Positions 41,471-50,977 are shown, numbered from the stretch's first letter. The stretch is 64,000 bases of DNA from Lepidodermella squamata (GCA_047495785.1 JBLDXI010000012.1:1-64000); one strand, 5' to 3'. Notes: a model not told the origin generated them from the sequence alone. Made by a program: numbers and translations.

Positions 41471-42485
41471 AGGCAGTTGAATTTGCGGCAGTGTTTGATT
41501 TCGAATTGGCTGCAATTCAAGCTTTCCAGCTCATTTTCGTCAATGTGCCAGGGACGTGCTGCCTCTTCAATCTCGGCCAATCCATTCAAAAAGAGTAGGC
41601 TTGCATAGTAGGTTTTAAGAGTTCCACATTGGCCGACGTGGCACTAATGGCGTACGGCTTATCCCGCGATTCGAAATCCCACTTTGGAACGCGGTCCAGA
41701 GCGCGCTCGCAACAACCTGTCGCGAACCGACAATTCTGTGGAAGGCTAATTTTCCACTAAAGTAGGGCGTTACTTTTAATATTACTCAAACGGTGGGAAA
41801 GCGAGTTTTTAGAGTGGGTATGTCGTGGTATATATTTCACCTCGAAAACATGTGATTTTACGATTTTTCGCAATTTTCGCAAGGCTTTTTTTTGTCGAAT
41901 TCCAGGCCACGCAGGACCGCATTCACACCCTTCTGTTCCCGATCTTCTTCCTTCTCGAAAAAACGCGCAAGAAGTGTTCATGGAACGCTACCGTGGTGGA
42001 ATCGCACGCGGAGGAACCGCTCGATTTATCGGCATATTGATCGCCGCTTGCATCACCTCGTAATGACATTCAATGCATTCAATATGGACAATTTATTTCC
42101 TTATCTCGAAAATATTTAGCATTCTTTAAATCCCTGAATCATTCTGATCATTTTTAAACCTATATGAACTGCATTGATAATTTATTAACTTGAAATAAAT
42201 GGAGCATTGGCTTTTTCCTCTCATTTTAATTAGCTTACTGGCGTGTTTCCATTTCAAATCCCCTATCAAATATCTAATATTCGCTCAAAAAATATTGTGT
42301 TAGTATACCCATGCTCATGCAATATTTGTATGATATAACATGAGTCGAAGTCTATATTTGAGTGAAGCACGAAATATAGATCGAGTGAAACGAATGAAAC
42401 GAGTGAAATCGAGTCGGAACGAGCCGGTCGGCGAGATTTCACGAGGTGAATGAGTTTCATATTTCTCAATAGCGGATCCACTGCC
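41471..42485. other. Intergenic, no supported gene
   Basis: Includes ACGAATGAAACGAGTGAAAT-like short repetition near 42385-42415. Overlapping short frames on both strands have no recognisable content. Confidence 0.4.
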
Positions 42486-42849
42486 CGTGCTGACAAGAAT
42501 ATCTGACAAGATTCCCCACAAAATGTCGACTGCGCATAAGAAAATAACATCAGAAATTCGTGCGCGACGAATTACTAACTCGTTGCCTGCTGGTAATTCC
42601 TTGTACTGCGAGATACTCCGCGGGCAGAGAGCATTAGCGCCCACTCTTCGAAGGTGCGTTCACACAGCATCTGGCGAAGATCGCGGCTGGTCACCTCGCG
42701 ATCTTCCTTGCTGACGAGTTGAAGGTAAGACATGGTGATGCTCATCTTCTCGAGGCATTTCTCAGAAATTTTTACATTGAGAGATAACCGTTAACAAGTG
42801 AACAGTTGGGTTTGGCGGAATTATTGACATCGTGAGATTTTGATGGGGT

Positions 42850-43197
42850 CCTCCTGTTAGTGGAACCAAATTTACGGTGAGCGGAACCAAATATGCTGTA
42901 GCGGAACCAAATATGCTGTTAGCGGAACCAAATTTTAGACTTTTCTAGTGGTTTGAAATCGATTTTCGGATATTTATTGCAGGTCAAGATTGGCCACAAT
43001 AATTCTAGAAAATTCAACAATGAATGAAGCGCAACATCCTCTATAAGACGCAGTGTTCAGTTCAAAATTCGTAGAAATATTCTAAAAATGACCTTTGGCA
43101 TATTTCGACTTTGGTTCCGCAAAAAGCAAATTTGGTTCCGCTACAGCATATTTGGTTCCGCTCACCGTAAATTTGGTTCCGCTAAAAGATATTCCGA
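42850..43197. repeat. Fold-back element with GCGGAACCAAAT repeats, copy 2
   Basis: Four tandem GCGGAACCAAAT units near 42857-42932 face four inverted ATTTGGTTCCGC units near 43110-43190. The centre includes GAATGAAGCGCAACATCCTC, the reverse complement of the centre of the 40609-41040 element, so the core lies in the opposite orientation. Confidence 0.8.
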
Positions 43198-43260
43198 TTT
43201 GATGCCCTTTCAAGATCAATGAACGAGGTGTTAGTAACGCGCTAAACGAGTGCTCGAAAA

Positions 43261-43341
43261 GTGTCGTATGTACCCGGGGAATTGAACCCGGGCAGCCTTT
43301 CTGAGAAGGCACGGCAACCTTTGAGCCACCATGGCCGACAC
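43261..43341 (-). repeat. tRNA-like (SINE-head) sequence
   Basis: On the minus strand an 81-nt segment has a perfect 6-bp end stem (GTGTCG/CGACAC), a B-box-like GGTTCAATTCC (43278-43288) and a TTTT run directly after it. The T arm can pair only with an 8-nt loop, and the segment does not reduce to a canonical cloverleaf with a clear anticodon. A pol III-type tRNA-derived repeat is more likely than a working tRNA gene. Confidence 0.55.
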
Positions 43342-43629
43342 TCACTCCGTGTTCGCTTACGCGGTTGTAAGGGGACCAGGAGGGGAGATGGGAGGTGGAC
43401 TAGCTCCCTATAGTGTGGAACGGTATCAAATGGAGTTTGCTAGTCATCTGGTCATCGGGGTTGCTGATAAAATGGGCTTCAAATTTTACGCATGAAAATT
43501 GTTAATTTAGAAAAATGCGCCTAAAAAATCAAGTTTTTTTTGCACCAATTAATAATTCGTCGCGCATGTTATTTTCTTATGTGCAGTCGACATTTTGTGA
43601 GGAATCTTGTCAGATATTCTTGTCAGCAC

Positions 43630-44532
43630 GGCGAGTCGATAAATAGTTTGTCTGTCTGGAGATTGTCTGTGCGTCTGTCTGGAAAATTGGAACTTTGTTC
43701 AAGTTCTGTCAAAATATGCATGGGCGTTAACCGTAAAACATACAACGTAGGCGTTGAAAGTGGCTGAACAGCTTAATATATAAGTATTTATCATCGCAAC
43801 CACCTTAAATTAGTCGGTGGATGTGATCAAACTGTCCAAAATTGCCCATGTGATATGTGGATTTTTGTCGAATGGAAAGATGAATGCGGGGTAACGGCTT
43901 TATTACCTACCAATTATTAAACCTACCGATATCAAATTTCAATTTTAATTACCTAAGGGATAGGTATATTATGCGGATGGATTGAGCAGATTTTACTCGA
44001 TAGAAATCGCGGGCCCTCGTACCCGAGATTACTCTTCCTTAACCAGTTGATTCGCATAAATCCACAAAATATTTGTTGAACTCGCTACGCCTTGTCAATT
44101 TTTTACACAAATTTCCATACATCATGTGTTTTTCTTCCAGAATGAATTGGATGCAATTCCGTGCAGTTTTCTTGAAGAGTGCGCAGCGATCCTTTCCCAT
44201 TAGCGAGAAGACGTCTGGCTCAATTGCTTATCTAGGTAATTGACCTGAACTGGAAAACTCGCTCACAGCAATTATCGTAAAAAATGGGCGACAAATATCA
44301 TTTATTAATCCCCGCAATCTTCCTCAGCCCCACTCAAACAAAATCTATTAAAACTTTATAATTCCTATTAGTTCCACGTGTCAAGACACTCATTATAACT
44401 CTTTAGCATCAACATGCCCGTTACCTTGAAGTGAGCAAGGCTGGGTATCTTCAATAAAGTTTAATTTCCTATTCGCTGAATTGAAGTCATGTGGACCCCC
44501 TCGTTGACCTATAAACGACATTTGAAATTGTG
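43630..44532. other. Intergenic, no gene seen
   Basis: Unique sequence with no supported frame. Confidence 0.4.
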
Positions 44533-44540
44533 TATAAAAG
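44533..44540 (+). promoter_or_regulatory. TATA box that fixes the start of the 44618 gene
   Basis: TATAAAAG predicts transcription from about 44563. This excludes the upstream in-frame ATGs at 44489 and 44558 and supports the ATG at 44618. Confidence 0.7.
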
Positions 44541-44617
44541 CAGCGGAAATTTCAATAATGAATATCATTCAACAATTTCAATTCATAGTCTTTATGATAA
44601 TTTTTCAAATATCAACA

Positions 44618-45037
44618 ATGATTCGAACACTCTTTGGTATGCTGGTCATTGCCATGCTCATCTGCTGCATCACAGGCATTGCAGTTCTGCGCGACATCAA
44701 CGACGAGATCATTGAACAAATCAATGAAGAACGCGACAACGAAAACCTGCGCATTTTATCATCCGAAAAAACTGATCTACCCAGCCTGGAGGCGAAAGTC
44801 AACTTGATCGGAAATCTGCGGCGACGCCTCAAGGTCGAGCTCAAGGGCCGTATCGCTGAACTGCTGAAGGCGCCGAGTACTGAGAGTAAGATCCTGAAAA
44901 AACTGATGGCGAGCCGTCTTCAAAAATTGGAAGCTGACGGCGTCCGAAGATCGCCATTTTCTCGGGCTCAAATACGAAAAATTGTGGTCATCAACGATTT
45001 GCCGGATCTAGAATTACCCGCCGATGCGCGTAATTAG
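44618..45037 (+). CDS. Secreted peptide, LxDIND family
   Basis: 139 aa from the ATG at 44618. The signal peptide (GMLVIAMLICCITGIA) is followed by VLRDINDEIIEQINEE, the motif without its leading aromatic. The helical, charged middle (LIGNLRRRLKVELKGRIAEL) is followed by a basic region and a C-terminal IRKIVVINDLPDLELP, which resembles the RKFERVEYVADIN block of the 27-31 kb genes. A polyadenylation signal (AATAAA) lies near 45147. The frame is open further upstream to 44489, but that part is promoter. Confidence 0.83.
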   Translation: MIRTLFGMLVIAMLICCITGIAVLRDINDEIIEQINEERDNENLRILSSEKTDLPSLEAKVNLIGNLRRRLKVELKGRIAELLKAPSTESKILKKLMASRLQKLEADGVRRSPFSRAQIRKIVVINDLPDLELPADARN

Positions 45038-46067
45038 TCTATTCGAATGAACTTTTAGCAGAAATATTATAGTCAAAATATTTTTTTCTGCTATACATTT
45101 ACGGCTCGATGCCTGTTGTTACAACTTGTATAGAAACCGCAAAGTAATAAAACATGTTTTTTTTTTATTTGACCTTTATCGAATGAAAAATGGGTTTTGC
45201 GAAATTATTGACATGAGGAGAGTTGCATTTAATCTTAAATACCGCAGCTCAGGATATATTTGGACCGGGTAATTTTGGACTCTTCCGTTTTGCAGTTTTA
45301 CAGTGTTTGTTGCATACAATTTTCCGTCTCTTGAGCTTCTGAATAGCGCAAGTCTCAAGGCGATTGGAGCAATATTTGATTGTTAAGAAATTTATAAGCA
45401 AGGCAGCTCAAATGTCGATTTTGGACCCCCTCTTATCTCCCAAAGAAATGATCATTTTGGGAAGGAAATTGGTAGGCGTTGCTCTATCAGTTATCGAAAG
45501 AAATATCAAGAGTCAAAGATTGATTTTCGCATGGCATTCACTTGAATGCGCGAAGATGCGCGAAAATGTAATTTTCTCAATTTTTTCGAAAAGCAAATGA
45601 TTCGCCATCTGTTCATCATTTTTTCCAAATTCGACCCGAAGCTCAGAAAAAACTGGTCCAACTTCAGCCAAAAATATCTTCGGTCGCCAAAAATCAGGTA
45701 AAAATCGTAAAATCACTACATTTCACCGATAAATCGGAGCTCACCTTAATACACACGTTTGTACCAAAAACAATCGATTTCTGGAACTGATTTTTAATAA
45801 TCGAAAAACATGGTATTGTCTATTGTGTAAAATTACACTCCCTTTTACGGTATTCAATTTGCAAGTAAGGCATGCTGAGGTGAGGAATTTTGCCAGAAAA
45901 TTCGCTGAGCCCCACATTTCACTTGTCAACAGTCATGTAAGATTTTAGGATAGCAGGTTGAAGATGTTATCCGCCTTCGCTTCCGCCGCAGCCGCCGATA
46001 ATCATCTTGCGTTTTCACCCCGGCCAAAATCACACTCATCCATGCGTTAAATTGAATCAAGCCGTCC
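45038..46067. other. Intergenic, no supported gene
   Basis: Short overlapping frames only. Nothing recognised. Confidence 0.4.
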
Positions 46068-46075
46068 TTAAATAC
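46068..46075 (+). promoter_or_regulatory. TATA-like box of the 46124 gene
   Basis: TTAAATAC, 56 nt upstream of the ATG. Confidence 0.5.
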
Positions 46076-46123
46076 TCAAATTCAAATTGAAAGGTCACGC
46101 ATTTCTAGAACTAAGGTTAAAAG

Positions 46124-46525
46124 ATGCAGATGAGCTATATCTTAGCATTAGCATTCTGTTTGCTATTAGGCCAGCCAAACGGTGTGGCTTCAATGGGATT
46201 TCTCGCCGATTTAAATGCTGACACCGTTGACTACAGCTACGACATGCCGCCAGCTAATGACGAAGATAGCCCGTTACCTGTCGAGGAATACAGGGCCCTC
46301 CTTCCGCACAATCTTCACAAGCAAATGCGGAAAGACATAATGGGCCGAATGAATGAATTATCTCAAGTCACGGGCCTTGAGTCGGAGATCTTGGACAAAT
46401 ATCTGAAATCAGCCATTGCTAAGAAAAAGGTCGAAGCCCTGGAACTACGTAAAGCGCAACGGGCTGCCATGCGGAAAACTCAATCAGTCAGCCATGATCA
46501 GCCTTCAGCCAATTTGAACGCTTGA
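46124..46525 (+). CDS. Secreted peptide, LxDIND family
   Basis: 133 aa. The signal peptide (YILALAFCLLLGQPNGVAS) is followed by MGFLADLNADTVDYSY, then an acidic region (PPANDEDSPLPVEEY). A long basic helix follows (HKQMRKDIMGRMNELSQ, then IAKKKVEALELRKAQRAAM), and the tail is polar. It lacks the RKLRKFE end. AATAAA is near 46571. It converges with the minus-strand gene at 46612, with stops only 86 nt apart, so their 3' ends may overlap. Confidence 0.83.
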   Translation: MQMSYILALAFCLLLGQPNGVASMGFLADLNADTVDYSYDMPPANDEDSPLPVEEYRALLPHNLHKQMRKDIMGRMNELSQVTGLESEILDKYLKSAIAKKKVEALELRKAQRAAMRKTQSVSHDQPSANLNA

Positions 46526-46611
46526 AAAACTGAACACCCGATGATTTTTATTATTGCTTAAAACTGTTTAAAATAAATCAGGATAAAATGTCAAAGATTT
46601 CGTGGGATTTT

Positions 46612-46827
46612 CTAGCGACGTCCGTAGCCAGCTCGATCCTGGGCGAAGAGTCTCATAGCAACAGCTGGCTTCAAGGCATCTTCACCGTCAGCATCAGCGT
46701 CTCCATAACCATCATCCTCGGCAGCATCTCCCAACAACGACGTCAGAGAATAGGCAGAAGCCTGATGCATTGCCATCAAGGCGATCAGGGCAAAAATTGC
46801 GAAAATTGCGAAGTTTTTCATGGCCAT
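46612..46827 (-). CDS. Small secreted acidic peptide
   Basis: 71 aa. An Ala/Met-rich signal peptide (FAIFAIFALIALMAMHQASA) is followed by YSLTSLLGDAAEDDGYGDAD, a more distant version of the aromatic-x-L-x-x-L-x-D start. An acidic Gly/Asp stretch leads to a short basic end (RLFAQDRAGYGRR) whose terminal Gly-Arg-Arg could serve as an amidation/cleavage signal if processed as a neuropeptide. No upstream TATA box is close, so a 5' non-coding exon is possible. Confidence 0.75.
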   Translation of the reverse strand: MAMKNFAIFAIFALIALMAMHQASAYSLTSLLGDAAEDDGYGDADADGEDALKPAVAMRLFAQDRAGYGRR

Positions 46828-47091
46828 GATAAAGGTTTCTTTAACTGCAGAATATGTTATGAAAAATGCTTGTTAGTGCAAGGTAAATAAACCGTCGAGA
46901 GTGTTCGTCTGCGAGCGAACTTGTAATTACAGGAAATCGATTTAATTTCTTCTTGAGAGACCCCCGATTTATTCTACAATACAACTTTAAATTAAAAGAA
47001 GAAAAAAACAAACGCCTACTGGCGTAATATTTTATCGTATAGATCAAACAGTCATTAAAACTATACTATACACTAGATTTTGTTATTTTTT

Positions 47092-47325
47092 TCACTTGCG
47101 AAATATGCGGAGGAAGCCTTGCGGCTTGTGGGGCGATTTCATCGTGTTTTGCTTGAAAATTTGAAATGGCGGCTCGTTGCTGCTCAGATCAGCTATCACG
47201 TATCGCCGAGGAGGCTCGATGACGTTGTTGTAGTTCATGTTGAACCGGTTCGGTGAGTAAACGGCCGTGCTGGTGGCCAACATAGCCAGACCGACAATGA
47301 GAAGAAAGGCGAGAGCTCGCGACAT
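47092..47325 (-). CDS. Small secreted peptide, possible divergent family member
   Basis: 77 aa. A signal peptide (FLLIVGLAMLATSTAV) is followed by an Asn/Tyr-rich segment (YSPNRFNMNYNNVIEPP), then PRRYVIADLSSNEPPFQIF. There the YVIADLSSNE stretch recalls YMILADIND, but after an Arg-Arg pair rather than directly at the mature N-terminus. If RR is cleaved, the released peptide would start with YVIADL. The tail is basic (KPQGFLRIFRK). TTTATAAG lies about 90 nt upstream. Confidence 0.72.
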   Translation of the reverse strand: MSRALAFLLIVGLAMLATSTAVYSPNRFNMNYNNVIEPPRRYVIADLSSNEPPFQIFKQNTMKSPHKPQGFLRIFRK

Positions 47326-47610
47326 CAGGATTTAAACAAAAATTCGAGTGAGATAAAATTAATTGCGGAAAAATCTGGTTTAAACTGAAAGAAATAGCCG
47401 CTTCGGATACTTATAAATATTGGCAAACCCCAAACTCTATTTATTTGCACGGGCCGAATAATCCTTCTTTGCGGGGTAGAAATTTACTCTGGACCATTTT
47501 TTCTTGTTTTAGAGCGTTAAAATTTATTTAATGATAAGTGTACCACGCATTTTATTGCTTTCAAGTTTGATTTATAAACAATGAATAATTACTAGAGGCT
47601 ATTATGATAT

Positions 47611-47796
47611 TTAACCAACGGTCAGTCTTGCGTGCGGAATGTTGACCTTCCACAAGCCGGAATCTGTTTTCATAATTCGCCAATGTTGATCCAGGGCCGG
47701 GTTGAAATTCAATCGCATTCTTCGCGGCACTACAGCCAAGCCAGTGGCGAACATCGCAACGAGAATGCTGATAAAAAATGGCAGAAAAAGCTTCAT
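47611..47796 (-). CDS. Small secreted peptide, W-R..K...W-x-V-N family
   Basis: 61 aa. A signal peptide (LFLPFFISILVAMFATGLAV) is followed by a basic PRRMRLNFNPALDQ and then HWRIMKTDSGLWKVNIP. The latter aligns with DWRMVKANNEVWHVNSP in the 48229-48480 product, so the two are paralogues. A polyadenylation signal is near 47551. With 38 mature residues and no cysteines, the conserved Trp-flanked block is probably the bioactive part. Confidence 0.75.
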   Translation of the reverse strand: MKLFLPFFISILVAMFATGLAVVPRRMRLNFNPALDQHWRIMKTDSGLWKVNIPHARLTVG

Positions 47797-48228
47797 TATT
47801 TCTCAAGAAATTTTTCCATGAGTTTCGATGCTCAAAAAATAACAAAAATTCAGAAAATTATGGCTGTTAATGAAATGATGACGTCTGGGAAGCCAGCCAA
47901 CGAGGTGATTTATCGACCTCGTGATCCCACGCGTCATTCAAATAACATTTTGTTTGCTGATCGGCGATTTACCTTGGAGACGCCCCGTTGTTTCGCATTA
48001 TTTGTAAAAAAATTAATTGCTTAGGATTTCAGCGATCGATGGACTGTGGTCAGCTATAATTCTTAGGAAGCCTTTATAATAGATTTCCTAACTATAGAAT
48101 CCTGTAAAAATATGCCATGGGATTAAATACAAGTGATTCACCACTGTCTACATTATTTTATTCGAGTGTAAATCAAATTTTATAGGCGAATAATTTTTCT
48201 TGTCATTTTTTGTGACAATGCTGACATG

Positions 48229-48480
48229 TCACGCCTGCGTGAACTTTGAAATGTACGGTGAGTTGACGTGCCAAACTTCGTTATTGGCTTTGACCATCCT
48301 CCAATCATCATGGTCTGCTTTGCGAGCAGGCTTAGCTAGGTTAAGCTGTCCTGTTGGTATCAGCCCGCTTTGTTTGCCGTGCCCGCCATCTGATCGAAAT
48401 CGCCGATACGCTTGGCTGATTTCAGCGAACATAACCAGGAATAACAGGCAATAAAATGTTACGGATTTTTCCATTGTCAT
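48229..48480 (-). CDS. Small secreted peptide, W-R..K...W-x-V-N family
   Basis: 83 aa from the ATG at 48480. The frame is open to 48528, but TATAAATA at 48560-48553 places the transcript start near 48528, so the inner ATG is used. The signal peptide (FYCLLFLVMFAEISQA) is followed by a Gly/Arg-rich linker and then DWRMVKANNEVWHVNSPYIS. This block pairs it with the 47611-47796 gene about 430 bp away. A polyadenylation signal is near 48158. Confidence 0.77.
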   Translation of the reverse strand: MTMEKSVTFYCLLFLVMFAEISQAYRRFRSDGGHGKQSGLIPTGQLNLAKPARKADHDDWRMVKANNEVWHVNSPYISKFTQA

Positions 48481-48651
48481 AAAAATGAGAAAAAATTTCG
48501 CTTTACTAACGCTATTCAAATAATTCAATGGGACGTTTTACCAGCTATTATTTATTTATACTAAATAGAAAAACTTAATATATTTTGCCAGCAAAAAACA
48601 ACAATTAAATTACTAACATATTGCTGCCAAAATTGTCGCTTAAAGCGCACT

Positions 48652-49098
48652 TTAATTAGGAATGTTCGCCACATCGAAAGCGTCGACTACGACGATTTTC
48701 GGCGACCAAATCGATTTCACCTTGGGCGCCTTGGGCAAGCGGAGAGCGGAAATTAAGCTGGACCACTTGCCGCCGTTATTTCCATCCTGCTTGGCCGCAT
48801 CACTTATCGTCTCGTCGGCGATTTTAGCGACCTGATTTGCGTTTTGTTTCTGGTTGAGTATGTTGTTCCTAATTTCAGCATTCAGGCGATTTTTCACTGC
48901 CTTGCTCACTGCGTAGAACTTGGAGTAGGGGTATCGGCTGACTGCTGATTCTTCAAGCGCCTGTCCATCATCGTTGTAATCTTCGTTGTAGGAACGCAAG
49001 TTTTCGGCTTCATCGTTGAGGTCAGTCAGAATGCCGAAAGCCTCGATGCCTTGCACGAGTGCCAAGATAGAGTAAACGATAAAACTAAAGGATTGCAT
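48652..49098 (-). CDS. Secreted peptide, FGIL/LxDLND family
   Basis: 148 aa, the longest cluster member. The signal peptide (FIVYSILALVQGIEA) is followed by FGILTDLNDEAENLRSY, close to FGSLNDISDDIA of the 25-31 kb genes but on the other strand. An acidic linker precedes a helical stretch (KFYAVSKAVKNRLNAEIRN) comparable to their VYKLV segment. The C-terminus SPKIVVVDAFDVANIPN corresponds to their RKFERVEYVADIN block. Together these tie the left and right halves of the cluster into one family. A TATA-like CATATTTAAG lies about 65 nt upstream. Confidence 0.86.
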   Translation of the reverse strand: MQSFSFIVYSILALVQGIEAFGILTDLNDEAENLRSYNEDYNDDGQALEESAVSRYPYSKFYAVSKAVKNRLNAEIRNNILNQKQNANQVAKIADETISDAAKQDGNNGGKWSSLISALRLPKAPKVKSIWSPKIVVVDAFDVANIPN

Positions 49099-49622
49099 GG
49101 CGAAATCAATTCGCGGGAAAAATCAGGCAAGAATAAAGCAGATTTGAGAGTTATCTGATGCTTAAATATGCTACAATGTTGTCACGTTTTTTGAGTTACA
49201 AACTAGTTAGGGGAACCTCCGTGGCGGGGATGTAACGAACATGTAGCGTGACCGTTCCATATGCGTAGTTTGCCCTGCTTAATATGACAGCCTTTGAACT
49301 CAAATTGATCATGGCACATTGTGATATGCTATATGACGCACGATGACACAGCCGAATTGACACATGTCCTCTATGCAACAAATTATAATAAATGCGCCGA
49401 TTTTCGCGCTTTTAGGTGATTTTTAATCATGTACTCGTTAATTTAGCCATACGCTGTTGAAAATGCTCTGAAATGAGTCCGTTAGATCGCATTAGGCGTT
49501 TCTACGTATTGTCAGCAAAGATGGGCATATATTTTGAAAATAATTACATTTTTATTGCCAAAATGCTTGGGACAATGAATCATTTATCTGGAACAATGCA
49601 GGGGCGAACATAATTTTAGAAA
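49099..49622. other. Intergenic, no gene seen
   Basis: Promoter side of the 48652-49098 gene and 3' side of the next. No frame is supported. Confidence 0.4.
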
Positions 49623-49868
49623 TCAGTTATTATTTAGTCCGATTCTACGGCTAGTTTTCGGCTTCTTGGTGCTGCTAGTTGCCCAAGGACTCCAGCTGTG
49701 CAGCTTCTTTAAATTCAGCTGTTGATGGACACGGTTCGAGCTCTTGCTTTGACTTGGCCTCGGCCTGAAGATCACAACGGCTTCGTTTGGCTGGACATTG
49801 ATCGAAGCAATGATCACGACAGCAGCTAACAAAGTAACACAGAAAAATCGGGTGGAAAAAGACCTCAT
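49623..49868 (-). CDS. Small secreted basic peptide
   Basis: 81 aa from the ATG at 49868. Upstream in-frame ATGs (to 50018) lie beyond the TTATATTTAT box near 49925-49934 and are excluded. The signal peptide (FFCVTLLAAVVIIASI) is followed by a basic chain (VVIFRPRPSQSKSSNRV, then LNLKKLHSWSPWATSSTKK). The HSWSPW motif recalls the tryptophan blocks of the 47-48 kb peptides but does not align convincingly. A polyadenylation signal is near 49549. Confidence 0.75.
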   Translation of the reverse strand: MRSFSTRFFCVTLLAAVVIIASINVQPNEAVVIFRPRPSQSKSSNRVHQQLNLKKLHSWSPWATSSTKKPKTSRRIGLNNN

Positions 49869-50145
49869 TTTCGACAAGTGTCTGCTGTGAATCAGGGCGT
49901 GTTCAATTTGTGAATGAAAAATAAATATAAAAACGGCTGGCATTTCGCTGCAACTAGCGGAGGCTGTTCGGTTCACAGAGCAATACATTTCGAATTTAAT
50001 TATTAAAATTCGGTACACCCCCCCTGCTAATCAACCTTGAATGTAGAATGCGTTCCATTTTCATCTAACAAGTGCAAATAAAAATCGTTTTATTGCGGAA
50101 AGAAAATTAACAAATTCTGGCAATTTTTCAATAACGAAAGGTGTT

Positions 50146-50376
50146 TTAATAGTCTAAATTAGTGAATAGCAAGCCGCCGCCGGAAGTAGGTCGTCGGATA
50201 ACTGCTGGCTTCATGTCCCGCATGTCGCCACTCTTTGTCTTGATATAAGACGAAACGCCTCGGCCTCGGCCATTTTTCACCGCCCGAACGGCCCGAAAGT
50301 TGGTCGAACAGGTTGAAAGCTGAACAATCGCCAACAACGCGAGAAAGCAAAGCAAAATTTTACGAAGTGATAACAT
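50146..50376 (-). CDS. Small secreted Arg/Gly-rich peptide
   Basis: 76 aa from the ATG at 50376. The frame is open to 50448, but an A/T-rich TATA-like segment at about 50421-50430 favours the inner start. The signal peptide (ILLCFLALLAIVQLSTC) is followed by a basic, Gly/Arg-rich mature chain (NFRAVRAVKNGRGRGVSS, then VIRRPTSGGGLLFTNLDY). There are no mature cysteines. Polyadenylation signal near 50084. No family recognised beyond the general small, basic, secreted design of the cluster. Confidence 0.73.
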   Translation of the reverse strand: MLSLRKILLCFLALLAIVQLSTCSTNFRAVRAVKNGRGRGVSSYIKTKSGDMRDMKPAVIRRPTSGGGLLFTNLDY

Positions 50377-50581
50377 TTTTTGCCTCAAAAAAAATAAACC
50401 TTGACTAGTGCGATGGCTATCTCTATATCTATCGGTCAGCGCACCCACTCAGTCACGCGTGAAATTTTATTATTGAATTATGCGTCGGTCAAAACATATA
50501 ACGGAAAAAGAAAAATTATCGCAATCGATTTTACTATTTCCGCGATTTTTTTTCATCGTCTCGCCGTAGGCGTTATATTTA

Positions 50582-50977
50582 TTAGTAGGCTAATTTTTGA
50601 AACGCCATCTTTCGGCCGAGCTTCTGAGCCGCTTCTGCGATCGCAGCGTCGAGATTGTCGTCGCCCACTTTGCGCTGGTGGTTGTTGTTCGTATTTGTCC
50701 ACGCGCTAGATCCTTTCATCGTCACCCGTCTCGCCGGTAATTGAGACAGCGTAAACATCATACCGGGCGCTTTGCTGCTCGCCGCCGCTGATGGCAGTCC
50801 GACTACGATGTCGTGCTGGCGAAATTGGCTCAATTTATTCGATTTTGCGATATTTCTCGCTAGGATAACTTGCCGCTCCGCTGATATGTGAACAGCGTGA
50901 AGAGTGACGCAGGCTAAAATCATGAGCGCAACACATAGCGTTCCGCAGTGTTTTTGGCAAATTTGAGGAGAACCCAT
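50582..50977 (-). CDS. Secreted basic protein, no family recognised
   Basis: 131 aa. A Cys-containing N-terminal signal region (TLCVALMILACVTLHAVHIS) is followed by a basic mature chain (RQVILARNIAKSNKLSQF, LPARRVTMKGSSAW) and a C-terminal helix (NLDAAIAEAAQKLGRKMAF). A TATA-like AATATAAG lies near 51040, about 65 nt upstream, and TTTATT just beyond the stop provides a polyadenylation signal. It fits the single-exon pattern of neighbours. Confidence 0.72.
   Translation of the reverse strand: MGSPQICQKHCGTLCVALMILACVTLHAVHISAERQVILARNIAKSNKLSQFRQHDIVVGLPSAAASSKAPGMMFTLSQLPARRVTMKGSSAWTNTNNNHQRKVGDDNLDAAIAEAAQKLGRKMAFQKLAY

Larger units (their letters stand above)
42486..43629. repeat. 1.1-kb inverted-repeat structure
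   Basis: The left arm 42486-42577 (GTGCTGACAAGAATATCTGACAA) is the reverse complement of 43547-43629 (GTCAGATATTCTTGTCAGCAC), with arms of about 85 bp. A related right-hand segment occurs at 62745-62990 (GGTCATCTGG, CAAATGGGCTTCAAA, then TCAATTAAAATAATAAT). Nested inside are a second copy of the GCGGAACCAAAT fold-back and a tRNA-like sequence. It could be a composite non-autonomous transposon. Confidence 0.65.

Noticed and set aside
41245-41589. 114-codon minus frame opposite the 41204 frame
   Set aside because: It opens with TTG, has no promoter or family, and overlaps a plus frame with TATA spacing; neither is strong.
43261-43341. Candidate functional tRNA gene on the minus strand
   Set aside because: The T arm needs an 8-nt loop, extra bases separate it from the acceptor stem, and no 7-nt anticodon loop with a proper stem can be drawn; it is better seen as a SINE head.
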